A DNA stretch of 64,000 nt from Papiliotrema nemorosa (Eukaryota > Basidiomycota > Tremellomycetes > Tremellales > Rhynchogastremaceae), in assembly GCA_032158125.1 (NCBI GenBank), contig JASKOT010000008.1, positions 310,001-374,000 on the forward strand. The letters are read 5' to 3'. The translations under genes were made by a program, and so were the position numbers. Within the stretch, counting starts at the first letter, position 1; each line of letters opens with the position of its first letter. The notes beneath the pieces are model-generated. The model was given only the letters and a program-made list of their open reading frames with translations, searched no databases and had not been told where the DNA came from. Positions 46,168 through 56,379 of the stretch are shown one piece after another.

Positions 46168-47632
46168 TCAGAAGGGAGTTACAACATTATTGTCTTCTGG
46201 TGGGGAGTCCGGCTGGCCAGTCTCTGACGACTTGAGCGACGCTCGAGTCAAAGCGATTCGTGATGTTCTAGGCGTGGCCACTTCATCTGACCATCGGGAA
46301 TACTTTGATGCGGGTGAGAAAGGTGTCGAGGGCGTGATGGGCGTAATTGGTGTTCCAACTACTGTTGGTGAGAATGGAATCACTGCGGATTCCGCTTTGG
46401 CAGGCTGATGGAATCGTCGGCTTGCTTCGACAATTGCCAAGGACTTGGGTCGAGCGAATGGTTTTCGACCTGACAATGGAGACGGCAAGTTGAGATCTTC
46501 CTCAAGGCCGTGATCGAAGGGGCTTGACGAGTCTCCCTGATGGTCGTTGACGATCGCGAGGTCCTGATGGCCGAACACAGTATGAACCGGGTATCGACCG
46601 TTGTCGGCTTTCAAAAGGTAGCTCGTGTGAAGTGCCGATGATTCCAGGCCACCATTCGCCTTCTGCGAGATTATATTGGGACCGACAACCACTGGCCGAA
46701 CCTCATCCAGCGTTAAGACATGGTTCTGAAGTCGGAAACTCGTGATAGAAGTCGAGGCCGAGACCGTCCTGGTCCTTCGTCTTCCGCCTACCCGTTCTTT
46801 CAACTTCAGACTGGGGAGATTGAGCCCCGTCTCTGCTCGTCTCAATGTACCGGCTGTTTCTGACATGTAAGTTTCAGAACACCTCGACGAAGAGTGAAGC
46901 GGATCCGGACCGAGCGATCTGACCCTTCTCACTTCTTCTCGAAGGGATATGAGCTGAGCCACGGACTTTTGCAGAATGTGGGCGAGCGATCGATCCAGGA
47001 GAACGCGTCGAGGGGCGGATTGCAGTTCGTATATCATGAGACCGAAGCCAAGGAGTTGCGCGGTGAGGATGAAGAAGTGGATGTAGGATAGGGTGATGGC
47101 GGAGGAGTACGTGACACAAGTCGCTGAGGGGCAAGTGAGGAGCAGCGGGGAAGATAGGGTGTGAACGAGATCTGCTATAAAGACTCCAACGACAGCTTAC
47201 TTTAGCTGAGCTCTCTCACTCTTGTTTGCCCACTCACCTAGCCAGATACCCAAATGAACGAACGTCAGGGCGATCTGGTTGATTGCGACATGCACTCCGC
47301 GCAGCTTTTGCTCGTGCTCGCATCGCCCCAGGATACCTCGGCTAGAGATAATTAGTCGCTTGTGCCGAGATCTCCGTCGGCGAGACTCACCTCGACAGTT
47401 CATGGAGGAAGAGCATGACCATCACCGGAACATGTATGCCAAGGGATCCTGCTGCGAGAATGAAAAGGGGTACCAGGTTGACTGGGTGGGAGATGAGGAT
47501 GAGTATGCACGTTGCGACGCAGATGGAGCCGGAGCCTAGCTACGATATCAGACATGATATCCCGCATCGACCTACCGAGGCAACCAAGCTTCCAGGCATG
47601 AGTACAGTGAGGAGTTTCATTGTGGTGTACAT
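46168..47632 (-). CDS. Polytopic membrane protein, unknown family; 5' exons uncertain
   Basis: Spliced frames encode several membrane spans. An exon at 47.4-47.54 kb gives SGSICVATCILILISHPVNL, PLFILAAGSLGIHVPVMVML and FLHELS. The next gives GILGRCEHEQKLRGVHVAIN, then QIALTFVHLGIWLG. The last large exon gives CVTYSSAITLSYIHFFILTA, QLLGFGLMIYELQ and then a long hydrophilic tail (about 280 residues, Ser/Pro/Arg-rich) ending EDNNVVTPF, stop at 46168. One possible start is ATG at 47632-47630 (MYTTMKLLTVLMPGSLVAS), which would itself be a membrane span. Alternatively these exons continue into the region 47633-48140. Multiple spans plus a long cytosolic tail recall fungal 7-TM receptors, but I see no diagnostic motif, so no function is claimed. 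Confidence 0.6.
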
Positions 47633-48140
47633 GGATGGGGATGTCAATTATCGGTATCAAGCTGTCCAGCAGCGGTTCTTATGAGTGTAAATGATCAGAG
47701 AGTGAATGTAGAGAGACTCAAGATGAGTATGGGCACCACCTTATATGCCTCTGGTGGGGCGTCGAGGTGGTTGTGTCTCGAGTTGTTTGACAACCCTCGT
47801 TTCATCTGATTCAGAACCAGTCGGTCGTGTACAGATTGCAAAGTCAATTCCTGGTCGTGATGCACATCTGAGCAATCGCAGCTCGTGTTTGTGCGCTCGC
47901 TATGAGTTGGACCTGCTTCCGACTGCCGAGACATGCTCTCCTTGGGGCTGCCGATTCCAGAGAAGTCTGGTTGAGACGATACCCTAAATGTAACTGGAAG
48001 CACCCACAGGTCAATCACCGTCGACTCCGGGACGACAAAGACTGCAATCCCGATTTTTTGCGTAGTATACCGGATCCATTTTCGACTGTCCATGTCATGC
48101 AAGCGATGTTCGCTGTTGAACACAGACTATAAAGCGACAT
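47633..48140 (-). CDS. Probable upstream exons of the polytopic membrane protein, or a separate small gene
   Basis: ATG at 48140-48138 opens MSLYSLCSTANIACMTWTVE and continues NGSGILRKKSGLQSLSSRSR. A 35-nt intron (GTGATTGACC...ACATTTAG) then joins in frame to RVSSQPDFSGIGSPKESMSR, QSEAGPTHSERTNTSCDCSD and LSNNSRHNHLDAPPEAYK at about 47745. The clean in-frame splice suggests real coding sequence. I could not connect it in frame to the membrane-spanning exons at 47.6 kb. The region directly after (VVPILILSLSTFTL, stop) is hydrophobic and could be a first span. It is therefore listed as unresolved. Confidence 0.4.
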
Positions 48141-48353
48141 GGTACTCGTAGAGTACAACGGGCAAGTTTAATCACGTGACCCAAATCTCCCATCTCGAGT
48201 CGTTTCGTCGCTGTCTCGACGACCTGAAACCCACCTTTGACCCTCTCGATAACCCCTTTTCAACGATCGACTCGAGCTCATCCTCTCACCTTTCTCCCTA
48301 TAAATACCATCAGGAGGTCCTGGATCGACCCGCATATCGTTTCCCAGCAGTAT
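48141..48353. promoter_or_regulatory. Divergent promoter upstream of ALA1 with TCACGTGA and TATAAATA
   Basis: TCACGTGA at 48172-48179 is a Cbf1-like palindrome identical to the one upstream of SNF8. TATAAATA at 48299-48306 lies 48 bp before the first in-frame ALA1 ATG (48354) and 135 bp before the second (48441). If it is the TATA box, the transcript start could lie just before the first ATG, so small shifts in start site would include or exclude that codon. Confidence 0.5.
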
Positions 48354-51300
48354 ATGCCCTTTGGCCGAGTTCTCATTTCGAGATTCCGCTTGAACCGACC
48401 TATAACCCAACCTATCCGCTTTCATACTACGCAGCTCAGCATGTCCGCTGCCAACACCAAACCCACTCTCCCTACCACTCCCCCTCATCCTTACCCCGCT
48501 CCCCAGGACTGGCCCGCCGCCAAGGTCCGTTCGACGTTTATCGAATACTTCAAGAACGCTCCAGGGTTTGAACATACTTTCTGGCCCTCAAGCGGTGTCA
48601 TCCCCTTTGACGACGATACCCTCCTCTTCGCCAATGCGGTAAGTTTCATGGCGCATTTGCGGTGGAGGAGCTCATGGGCAGGGTATGAACCAATACAAAC
48701 CGCTGTTTTTGGGTACTGCAGACCCCAAATCAGACTTGTCAAAGTTGGTCCGAGCTGTCAACTCGCAGAAATGTATCCGAGCTGGAGGAAAGCACAATGG
48801 TGAGCTGGTGGAATTATTGCGCGTGCGCAAGCTGACATACTAGACCTCGACGACGTGGGAAAAGACACATATCACCACACTTTCTTCGAAATGCTGGGAA
48901 ACTGGTCATTCGGCAACTACTTCAAGGTCAGTGGTCTGGCGCATTCCATCCTGACTAAAGCTCATCATACAGCTCGGAGCTTTGACCATGGCTTGGGATT
49001 TGTTGACGAGGGTGTACGGTCTGCCCAAGGATAGGCTGTATGTGACCTACTTTGAGGGAGATGCCAAGCAAGGATTGGAGCCAGATACCGAAGCTCAGTA
49101 AGCAGCGTCAAATTTTCCTAGCACTACCGCAAAGCTGATACCTCAGGCAACTGTGGAGGGATCTTGGTGTACCAGAAAGCCACATCCTGCCAGGAAACGC
49201 CAAAGACAACTTTTGGGGTGAGTAGCCTTGCGTCGCACCTGATCACTGCTGATTTTGATAGAGATGGGTGCTACTGGCCCATGTGGTCCATGCAGGTAAG
49301 TACCGGCGCTGCTTTTGGCCCCTCTAGTTGACAATACAGTGAGATTCACTTTGATCGAATCGGTGGTAGAGAAGCCGCCCACCTCGTCAACCAAGACGAC
49401 CCAGATGTGCTGGAAATCTGGAACAACGTTTTCATCCAATATAACCGCGAACCGTCCGGCGAGCTGCGAACATTGCCTGCTAAACACGTCGATACCGGTA
49501 TGGGTTTCGAGCGATTAGTCTCTGTCTTGCACGATGTTCGATCAAACTACGATACCGATTGTTTCACGCCCATCTTCGCCAAGATTCAGGAGTTGACAGG
49601 TGCCAGGCCGTATTCTGGCAAATTGGGCGACGAGGACAAAGATGGTGTCGATACAGCTTATCGAGTCATTGCGGATCACATTAGGACTTTGACTATCGCC
49701 ATTTCGGACGGAGGGGTTCCGGACAAGGATGGCCGAGGTTACGTTCTGAGACGTATTCTGCGAAGAGGTGTGCGATATGCCAGTAACAAGATGAACGTCA
49801 AAATTGGCACATTCTTCGCTTCGCTTGTTCCTACCGTTGTCGATACTCTGGTAAATCATACATTCTGCTATATCTTGGCATGAGAGCTGACGTATAGTCG
49901 CCCATCTTCCCCGAGGTCACCAAGAAGGTGCCGGAACTAATCGAAATCCTCAACGAAGAGGAAGCTTCTTTCGCTCGGACTCTCAACCGAGGTGAAGCCC
50001 TCTTCAGCCGATACGCCGCTGCCGCCGCCGAGGAGAAACGAACAGTGCTGTCTGGTAAAGATATTTGGCGGTTGTACGACACTTACGGATTCCCGGTCGA
50101 TCTTACTCAGATCATGGCCGAGGAGCGAGGCTTGAAGATTGACGAGGCTGCTTTCGAGAAGGCTCGATTGGAGAGTCTCGAGGCGTCCAAGGCTGGTGGA
50201 AAGGCTGCTGCTGCTGGAGGAGTCAAGTTGGATGTGCACGATCTTGCTGCTTTAGAGGCCAACGAGGCTGTCCCTAAGACAAACGACTCGTTCAAATACG
50301 GTACGAGCTTCAGCCACGATCTTCTACATCACACCGCTGATAGAGCAGAACTTGACGACATCAAAGCCACCATCAAGAGCATCTACCATTCTTCCAAATT
50401 CTACAACTCGACCAAAGATGTCCCGGCCAACGAGCCTTTTGGTGTCTTGCTTGATAAGACCAACTTCTACGCCGAGCAAGGTGGACAGGAGAACGACACT
50501 GGTGTCCTTGCCATCGACGGCAAAGCTGAGTTCAAGGTTGGAGACGTGCAAGTGTACAACGGTTACGTGTTGCACATTGGTCAATTGGAAGAGGGAGAGC
50601 TGAACGTCGGAGACGAGGTCATTTGTACCTACGATGAGGTGAGCACCTCAATACGTCCTTATAGCAAGGCTGACTACGACAGCTGCGACGATGGCCTATC
50701 CGAAATAACCACACTGGAACCCACATTCTCAACTTTGCTCTTCGAGAGACTCTCGGTGATCACATTGACCAGAAGGGATCTCTTGTCGCGCCTTCCAAGT
50801 TACGATTCGACTTTTCCCACAACAAGCCTATCTCTCTCCCTGATTTGATTAAGATTGAGAGCATATCAAACGACTGGATCAAGAAGGCTGCGCCAGTGTA
50901 CGCCCAGGAGATGTCGCTCCAGGAGGCATACAAGATTCCTGGTCTTCGAGCTGTTTTTGGAGAGGCCTACCCCGACCCGGTCCGAGTGGTCTCCATTGGA
51001 TACCCCTTGGAAGAGATCAAGGCGAACATCGATGATGCCAGGTGGCGAACGACCTCCATCGAGTTCTGCGGTGGAACGTGAGTGACAACCTCTCGAGCGA
51101 GTGGTACCCGGATCTGATGACAGACACGTCGCCAAGACCGACGATATCAAAGACTTTGTCATTACCGAAGAGTCGTCCATCGCCAAGGGTATCCGACGTA
51201 TCGTTGCTGTCACCGGTCACGATGCCCACGAGATTTCCAGGAAAGCCGGAGAGTTTGAGAAAAAGCTGGAACAGATTGAGTCGCTGCAGGGCAAGGAGAA

Positions 51301-51965
51301 GGAGGCGGCCATGAAGCCGTACTTGCTAGTGAGCATCACTACTCTGGCAATCACGTCTTCGACTTATCAGATAGGAGCTCGGTCAGAGCGGAGTCTCTTT
51401 GATCAAGAAGCACCAGCTTCGAGAGAAGTTTGAGAAGATTTCCGCTGAAGTCGCCGCTGCTTCCAAGGCAAAGCTTGCCGCGGACCAAAAGCTGGTGAGT
51501 AGTGAAAGTCGTGAAATGTGTGTGCTGGCTGACACGCAGATCTCCGATGAGATCAAGCAATACTTCACCGAGAACCCCAACGAGAATGTCTACGTCGGAC
51601 AATTCGGTATTGGCGGTAACTCGAAGGTCTTGTCTGCCGCTGCTGTCGCTACTGGAAAATCGCTCGCCAAGGCCGTGTACGTTTTCAGCCCCGACGTCGA
51701 GGGTGGCAAGGTCGCCCATGTCAACTTTTTGCCCAAAGACGTGTTGGACCGAAAGGTCTTCAACGCAAAGGAATGGTTGGCTGAAGTGAGCAAAATCGTC
51801 GGTGGAAAAGTGAGTTATGGATTATATTGCGAGAGCTCAGGGCTGACCAGATAGGGTGGAGGAAAGGATGAGAGTGCTTCTGGAGTCGGTAGCGAGATTG
51901 AGAAGATTACCGAGGCAATGGAAGTTGCCAAGAGTGTGTACAAGAAGAAGGTCGAGGGGGCTTAG
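48354..51965 (+). CDS. ALA1: Alanyl-tRNA synthetase, probably both mitochondrial and cytosolic by two start codons
   Basis: Charges tRNA-Ala. Two in-frame ATGs are 29 codons apart. The first (48354) adds [20 protein letters not shown] and IRFHTTQLS, free of acidic residues and rich in Arg, a typical mitochondrial presequence. The second (48441) opens [20 protein letters not shown], the expected cytosolic N-terminus. The class II core follows: [73 protein letters not shown] and [15 protein letters not shown]. The editing domain shows [18 protein letters not shown] and [10 protein letters not shown], with the His and Cys ligands. The C-Ala region ends [11 protein letters not shown], stop at 51963-51965. 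About ten short introns. Length near 970 residues is normal. It is the only AlaRS seen here, consistent with one gene serving both compartments as in yeast. Confidence 0.96.
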
Positions 51966-52125
51966 ACTGGAGCACAGTAATCTGGCGTTCGAGCTGGAGT
52001 TGCGGGATCTCGTTTGTGCATAGTAGCGAATGCAGTCATCCATTTGACAGCAATGAAAAGCAGCCCCAGCCTGCTCGTATCGCATCCGCAGTCGCTCGAG
52101 GGAACCAGAGGGAGATGGATACTGC

Positions 52126-52702
52126 TCAGTTCCAGATGTATAGCACCCAAGCGGCCACCCAGATTTCGTGAATCCAGCAAACTACACCGACAACAAGACT
52201 CAAATCTCCCCCACAGGCATTGTTGTCTTCCCAGGATTCTTTGCCTTGGCAGGTATCAAACGGTCCAATGGACCACATGATCGCGCAGACTAGATATCAG
52301 TCTCAGTGCCACCCTCGCGGGATTCATCACCGTGGGCATCGCTTGAGAAACTCACGGACGAGCAAGATCCATTGGGTGACGCCAAATATGGCAAAGTTCT
52401 CTTTTGCGCTATCCGGTCCACCTGGATCTCCTTGAGAGGGGGAGAGAGGAGAGTGCAGGAACGAGGCGAAATACGCCAAAGCGAATAGAGCGAGAAGGCA
52501 AGAAAGGGTGAGAGCGGTGCACCCTATCACACTGAAATTTGCTCCAAGAGCAGGGGGGAGGATGGAGAGAGTGGTGGTGGGGATGGTGAAGACTGCATAG
52601 CCGGTCTGCATGTCAGCCACAATCAGGGACGAGCTTTCTGTTCGTGGGCAGGGCGGGCAGCGGACTTACGCGGAATAGGTAGATGAACTTGGTCTTGACC
52701 AT
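52126..52702 (-). CDS. Small tetraspan membrane protein, unknown function
   Basis: ATG at 52702-52700 gives MVKTKFIYLFR; an intron of 64 nt joins TGYAVFTIPTTTLSILPPAL, then GCTALTLSCLLALFALAYF. A hydrophilic loop (SPSQGDPGGPDSAKE) and FAIFGVTQWILLV follow. A second intron (GTGAGTTTCTC...ATATCTAG) joins LCAIMWSIGPFDTCQGKES, then NACGGDLSLVVGVVCWIHE and IWVAAWVLYIWN, stop at 52126-52128. About four spans and a Cys-containing loop (DTC...ACGG) between spans 3 and 4, a layout seen in fungal MARVEL-like and related proteins. The family is not certain. The gene is tail-to-tail with ALA1. Confidence 0.65.
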
Positions 52703-52758
52703 CTTCGGGTGCAAATTGGTTGGGCAGTGGGGTATCGAAGGGGGATCATTGTCTATTG

Positions 52759-52980
52759 CTATTTGGAGTACTCTTTCACAACAACCTCGTAGGTAGGGGC
52801 GGTGCCGGTTGTCAACTCGACGTGTTGAACAATGATCGACGGTGCCTGAGCAGTCTTGATACTACCAACGACAGAGGCGATGACTTCGGGGCGAGTACTC
52901 TCTTGGTTCAGAGTCATATATACAGGAAATGAGTCAGCACTGTCAGCTACATGTTCAGTAACTGGGACGAATATCCGCAT
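52759..52980 (-). CDS. Small hypothetical protein, 73 residues
   Basis: A continuous frame from ATG at 52980 (MRIFVPVTEHVADSADSFPV) to the stop at 52759. A 42-nt in-frame stretch with donor- and branch-like sequence may be an intron, giving a shorter form VTEH-STRPEVIASVVGSIK. The C-terminal part, IKTAQAPSIIVQHVELTTGT and APTYEVVVKEYSK, reads like a beta-rich domain. Only 56 bp separate its stop from the next ATG on the same strand. It could also be an exon of something larger. No family is recognised. Confidence 0.35.
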   Translation of the reverse strand: MRIFVPVTEHVADSADSFPVYMTLNQESTRPEVIASVVGSIKTAQAPSIIVQHVELTTGTAPTYEVVVKEYSK

Positions 52981-53349
52981 CAGGATTCTCGCAGCTTAGT
53001 GAGGCAACGGGGTAGTCAACGAGGCCGATTCCTCGTCCGATCCGGGCTTGATCCACTAACGCTGCCTTACTCCAGCGTGCACTATGAAATTCTCGATTGC
53101 CAGCTGTGTCCACCTCACTCATCCGCACTTTCTCTTTGTGAGAGGCAAGTTTGTCGATGGACGGCCCAGCTTAGAAGCAGACGTTGCGGTTTGCCGGCGA
53201 TATCCGACTTTGAGATGAGGTCAACCTTTTGTGACAGAAACACCTCTGTCCACTCGAGTGATTGACCAAGGCGAGCAAGAGTTTCTCGTCGCATAAGAAG
53301 GCCTGATCTATCTTGTGAGAAGCATCGATAGCGGCGCTCATTCCACAGC

Positions 53350-56142
53350 ATGAACGTGTGAGCTACCTGGAGGCGCAAATGCACACCAAGCTGACTCGCC
53401 CAGTACGCCTTCCTCCACCCGAGGGGACAGGTATGAGACTTCTCACCTTGAGAATGACGACTACGATGAAAGTTCTGGAGAAGAGGAGATCTTAGAGAAT
53501 GACTTTACACTCCGTGCGATCCTCGTCGGTCTGTTTGTCGGGTGAGTCACCTTGTATGAGCATTGACTTTTGGACAATTTGACTGATGGCAGGGTGATAT
53601 TATGTATGACCAACATCTACTTTGGTCTACAGACTGGTCAGTCACGACTCTGAACTCTCGCTGTCTTTGATCATCATGATCGGCCATGTGCCGACCAGAT
53701 GTTGACCATTCAGGTTGGGTATCGATGATGTCCCTCCAATCCGCCTTACTCGGCTTCGCAATATTCAAGATCCTCCCTACTCTCCTACCGACCTTCTTCA
53801 AAACGCCCTTCACACCTCAGGAGAATGTGATTCTGCAAACGACGGCGGTGGCTACGGGTACGATGCCCCTCGCAGCGGGACTTGTAGGGATCATACCTGC
53901 TCTGGGTATGATGACCCGGGAGGAGGACGGGAGGGACGGTATCACCCTCGGATTCTGGAGTCTAGTCTTGTGGTGTCTCGCTGTCGCCTTTTTTGGGTGA
54001 GCATTCGACTATTCAACGAATTATTTAGCTAATATCAGTGTATTCCTAGCAGCTCCGTTGAGGCGGCAAGTCATTGTGAAAGAGAAGCTAGTCTTCCCTT
54101 CTGGCAGTATGTTTCTCAAGCTCCTCAGGGGAGAGACTGGTACTGAGGACCCTAGCTGCCACGGCTCAGCTCATCGCGCTTCTGCACAAAATCCCTTTGC
54201 TGGCCCAAGGGACGAGTACGACCCGGACAAGCGGTTACAGCAGGATTGCCAGATCGTCTAGATCGATTTCGCCAAGCAGAGAGGATGCCACCACGACTGT
54301 CGCCTGTTCAGCTGGACCGCAAGGCCCCAAAGTGCAGGAAGTCATGGGAGGCAGAGGCTGGTGGGCTCTCGGCTGGAGCTTTGCGGCTAGTGGAGCCTTG
54401 ACCGTGAGCCATAACAATCATGGAGAAGCTCATTGGCAGTTCTTGAGTTTTTTGTTCCCGGTCATCTTTGCTATTCCCATCTTTGACATCTTGTCTTTGC
54501 CTTTCGACACGAGCCTTGCGGCGAATTGGATGTGGTTGTGAGTGAATCTATGACATACACCTTCGTCATAGCTTAAAGAATCCAGCTTCGCACCATCTCT
54601 TTCTTACGTTGGGCAAGGTGAGTAGGCGCCAGATTCCTCGACTGAAACCAGGCATTATCATGGGCTTCCCGGTCACCTTGTCCATGAATGCTGGGATGGT
54701 CGTTGGATGGGCAGTCTTATCCCCATTGTCAAAGCACCTGGGATGGGCTCCCGGGCCAGTCTCTTCAACCACCAACGGCGCTAGAGGGTGGATCGTAAGC
54801 ATCACTCTTTCCAGCCCGTCTCATGACCTGATGTTTGTAGCTCTGGATAGCATTGGCTATCATGATAGCAGAGTCGATCATCTCGCTATTACCAATCACC
54901 ATTTCATACACCAAACGCATTCTTTCACATCATCGGCAGAGATCATCCGGTCCCAAGGTCTTCCAAACTAGCGAATCGCCCCGCAATTCGAATGTGACCG
55001 AAGACGACTACTATGAACCACAACCTGAAGATGATGATTCGGATCCAGAACATGAACCACCGCATCGACTTGTCCCGCTTACTTGGGTGCAATGGGGTCT
55101 GGGGGGAAGTGCCGTGCTCGGCGTGGTCCTTGTATGGTACGTCTTTGGCTCGGATGGAATACATCCGTGGGCAACAGCGGTCGGGCTGGTCCTTGCGAGC
55201 GTGCTTAGCTTGATCGGTGTTAGGGCACTAGGAGAAACGGATATCAATCCGGTATGGCCTATTCATTATGACATTTGCTGATCTAAGGTCTCTGGTATTG
55301 GAAAGATCAGTCAGCTGCTCTTTGCAGTGTTGCAGCCTGGAAATGTGGTAGCAAACATAATAGCAGGAGGAGTGGCCGAGGTGAGTTCACCGGTTCCCTT
55401 CCGCATACGCAATGCTGACCTCACAGGCCGGTGCGCAGCAGTCAGTCGAATTTTGACGCGACGCAAGACGTTGAGCTGACTATTCAGAGCTGGAGACCTG
55501 ATGCAGGACCTGAAGACTGGACATCTCCTTCGTGCCTCGCCTCGATCGCAATTCTACGGTCAGATGATCGGTAGTCTTGCCAGTGTGTTTGTTTCTACCG
55601 CAGGGTACAAGTTCTACACCACTGTATATACAATCCCAGGCCCACAGTTTGCTGTACCGTCAGCTGGTATTTGGTGAGCTTCAACACTAATCAGCGCAAT
55701 TCACACTCATGTCAGGCTGAACCTCGCTCGTTTGCTCAACAACGGCAGTCTTCCCGACAAGGCCGTCATCTTCATGATCATCTTCGGCCTGTTTTTCGGT
55801 GCAATCTCCGCATTGAAAGCTTTCCGATCGAGATTCGCCGAATACAGGATATCCAAAATCATCCCATACTTGCCATCTGGTATCGCATTCGCGGTCGGAT
55901 TCCTCAATGCCCCTTCGTTCTCTCTGGCGAGGTTGATAGGTGGATATATCGCTTTTGCCGCTGCAAGAAGGAGCGGTACCAAGGAGACGCCGTTATTCGT
56001 GATTGTCATTGCTTCGGGCTTTGTGCTGGGAGAGGGAGTGATCAGTATTGTCACCTTGGCGCTGACATCGGCGGGGTATGGCGCGATCAGTTGTTGGGGA
56101 TGCGGAATCGCCGGTGGGGGATACTGCTCCGGGACCTGTTGA
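53350..56142 (+). CDS. OPT-family (oligopeptide / YSL-type) transporter
   Basis: A large proton-coupled transporter for peptides, siderophores or metal chelates. ATG at 53350 gives a short first exon (ATGAACGT) that splices (intron 53358-53403) in frame to TPSSTRGDRYETSHLENDDY, then EEEILENDFTLRAILVGLFV. Next are ILCMTNIYFGLQTGWVSMMS, characteristic of OPT proteins, and KTPFTPQENVILQTTAVATG, then MPLAAGLVGIIPALG, the NVLQTTAVA-type motif. Later exons give RGWWALGWSFAASGALTVSH, LTLGKVSRRQIPRLKPGIIM, GISQLLFAVLQPGNVVANII-type sequence and AGAQQAGDLMQDLKTGHLLR. The last exon gives KIIPYLPSGIAFAVGFLNAP and ends CWGCGIAGGGYCSGTC, stop at 56140-56142. The acidic loop at about 55000-55060 is cytosolic. 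The YSL-like branch is favoured by the DLMQDLKTG segment. Substrate unknown. Confidence 0.9.
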
Positions 56143-56379
56143 AGCATTTCATCATCATAGAGAGTCAATGTATCTTCAGTTGCATCGTCCCACCCCTCAC
56201 AACTCTCACAAGCCCTAATACCAGCGCGGCAGAGGGGGATGAACGATATCTTATATCTTATCGATAGAGGGTATCTCTGATTTGATTCCGTATTGTTGTT
56301 TCAGGTCATTTCAACCTCTGCCGAGCTGCGCAGGACATATCATCTTGGACATTGTGCAACCCATGATCCAACAACCAAC

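Noticed and set aside
53115..53384. Minus-strand 89-codon frame upstream of the OPT gene
   Set aside because: Overlaps the OPT start region and has no spliced continuation or motif; the plus-strand short first exon explains the region better.
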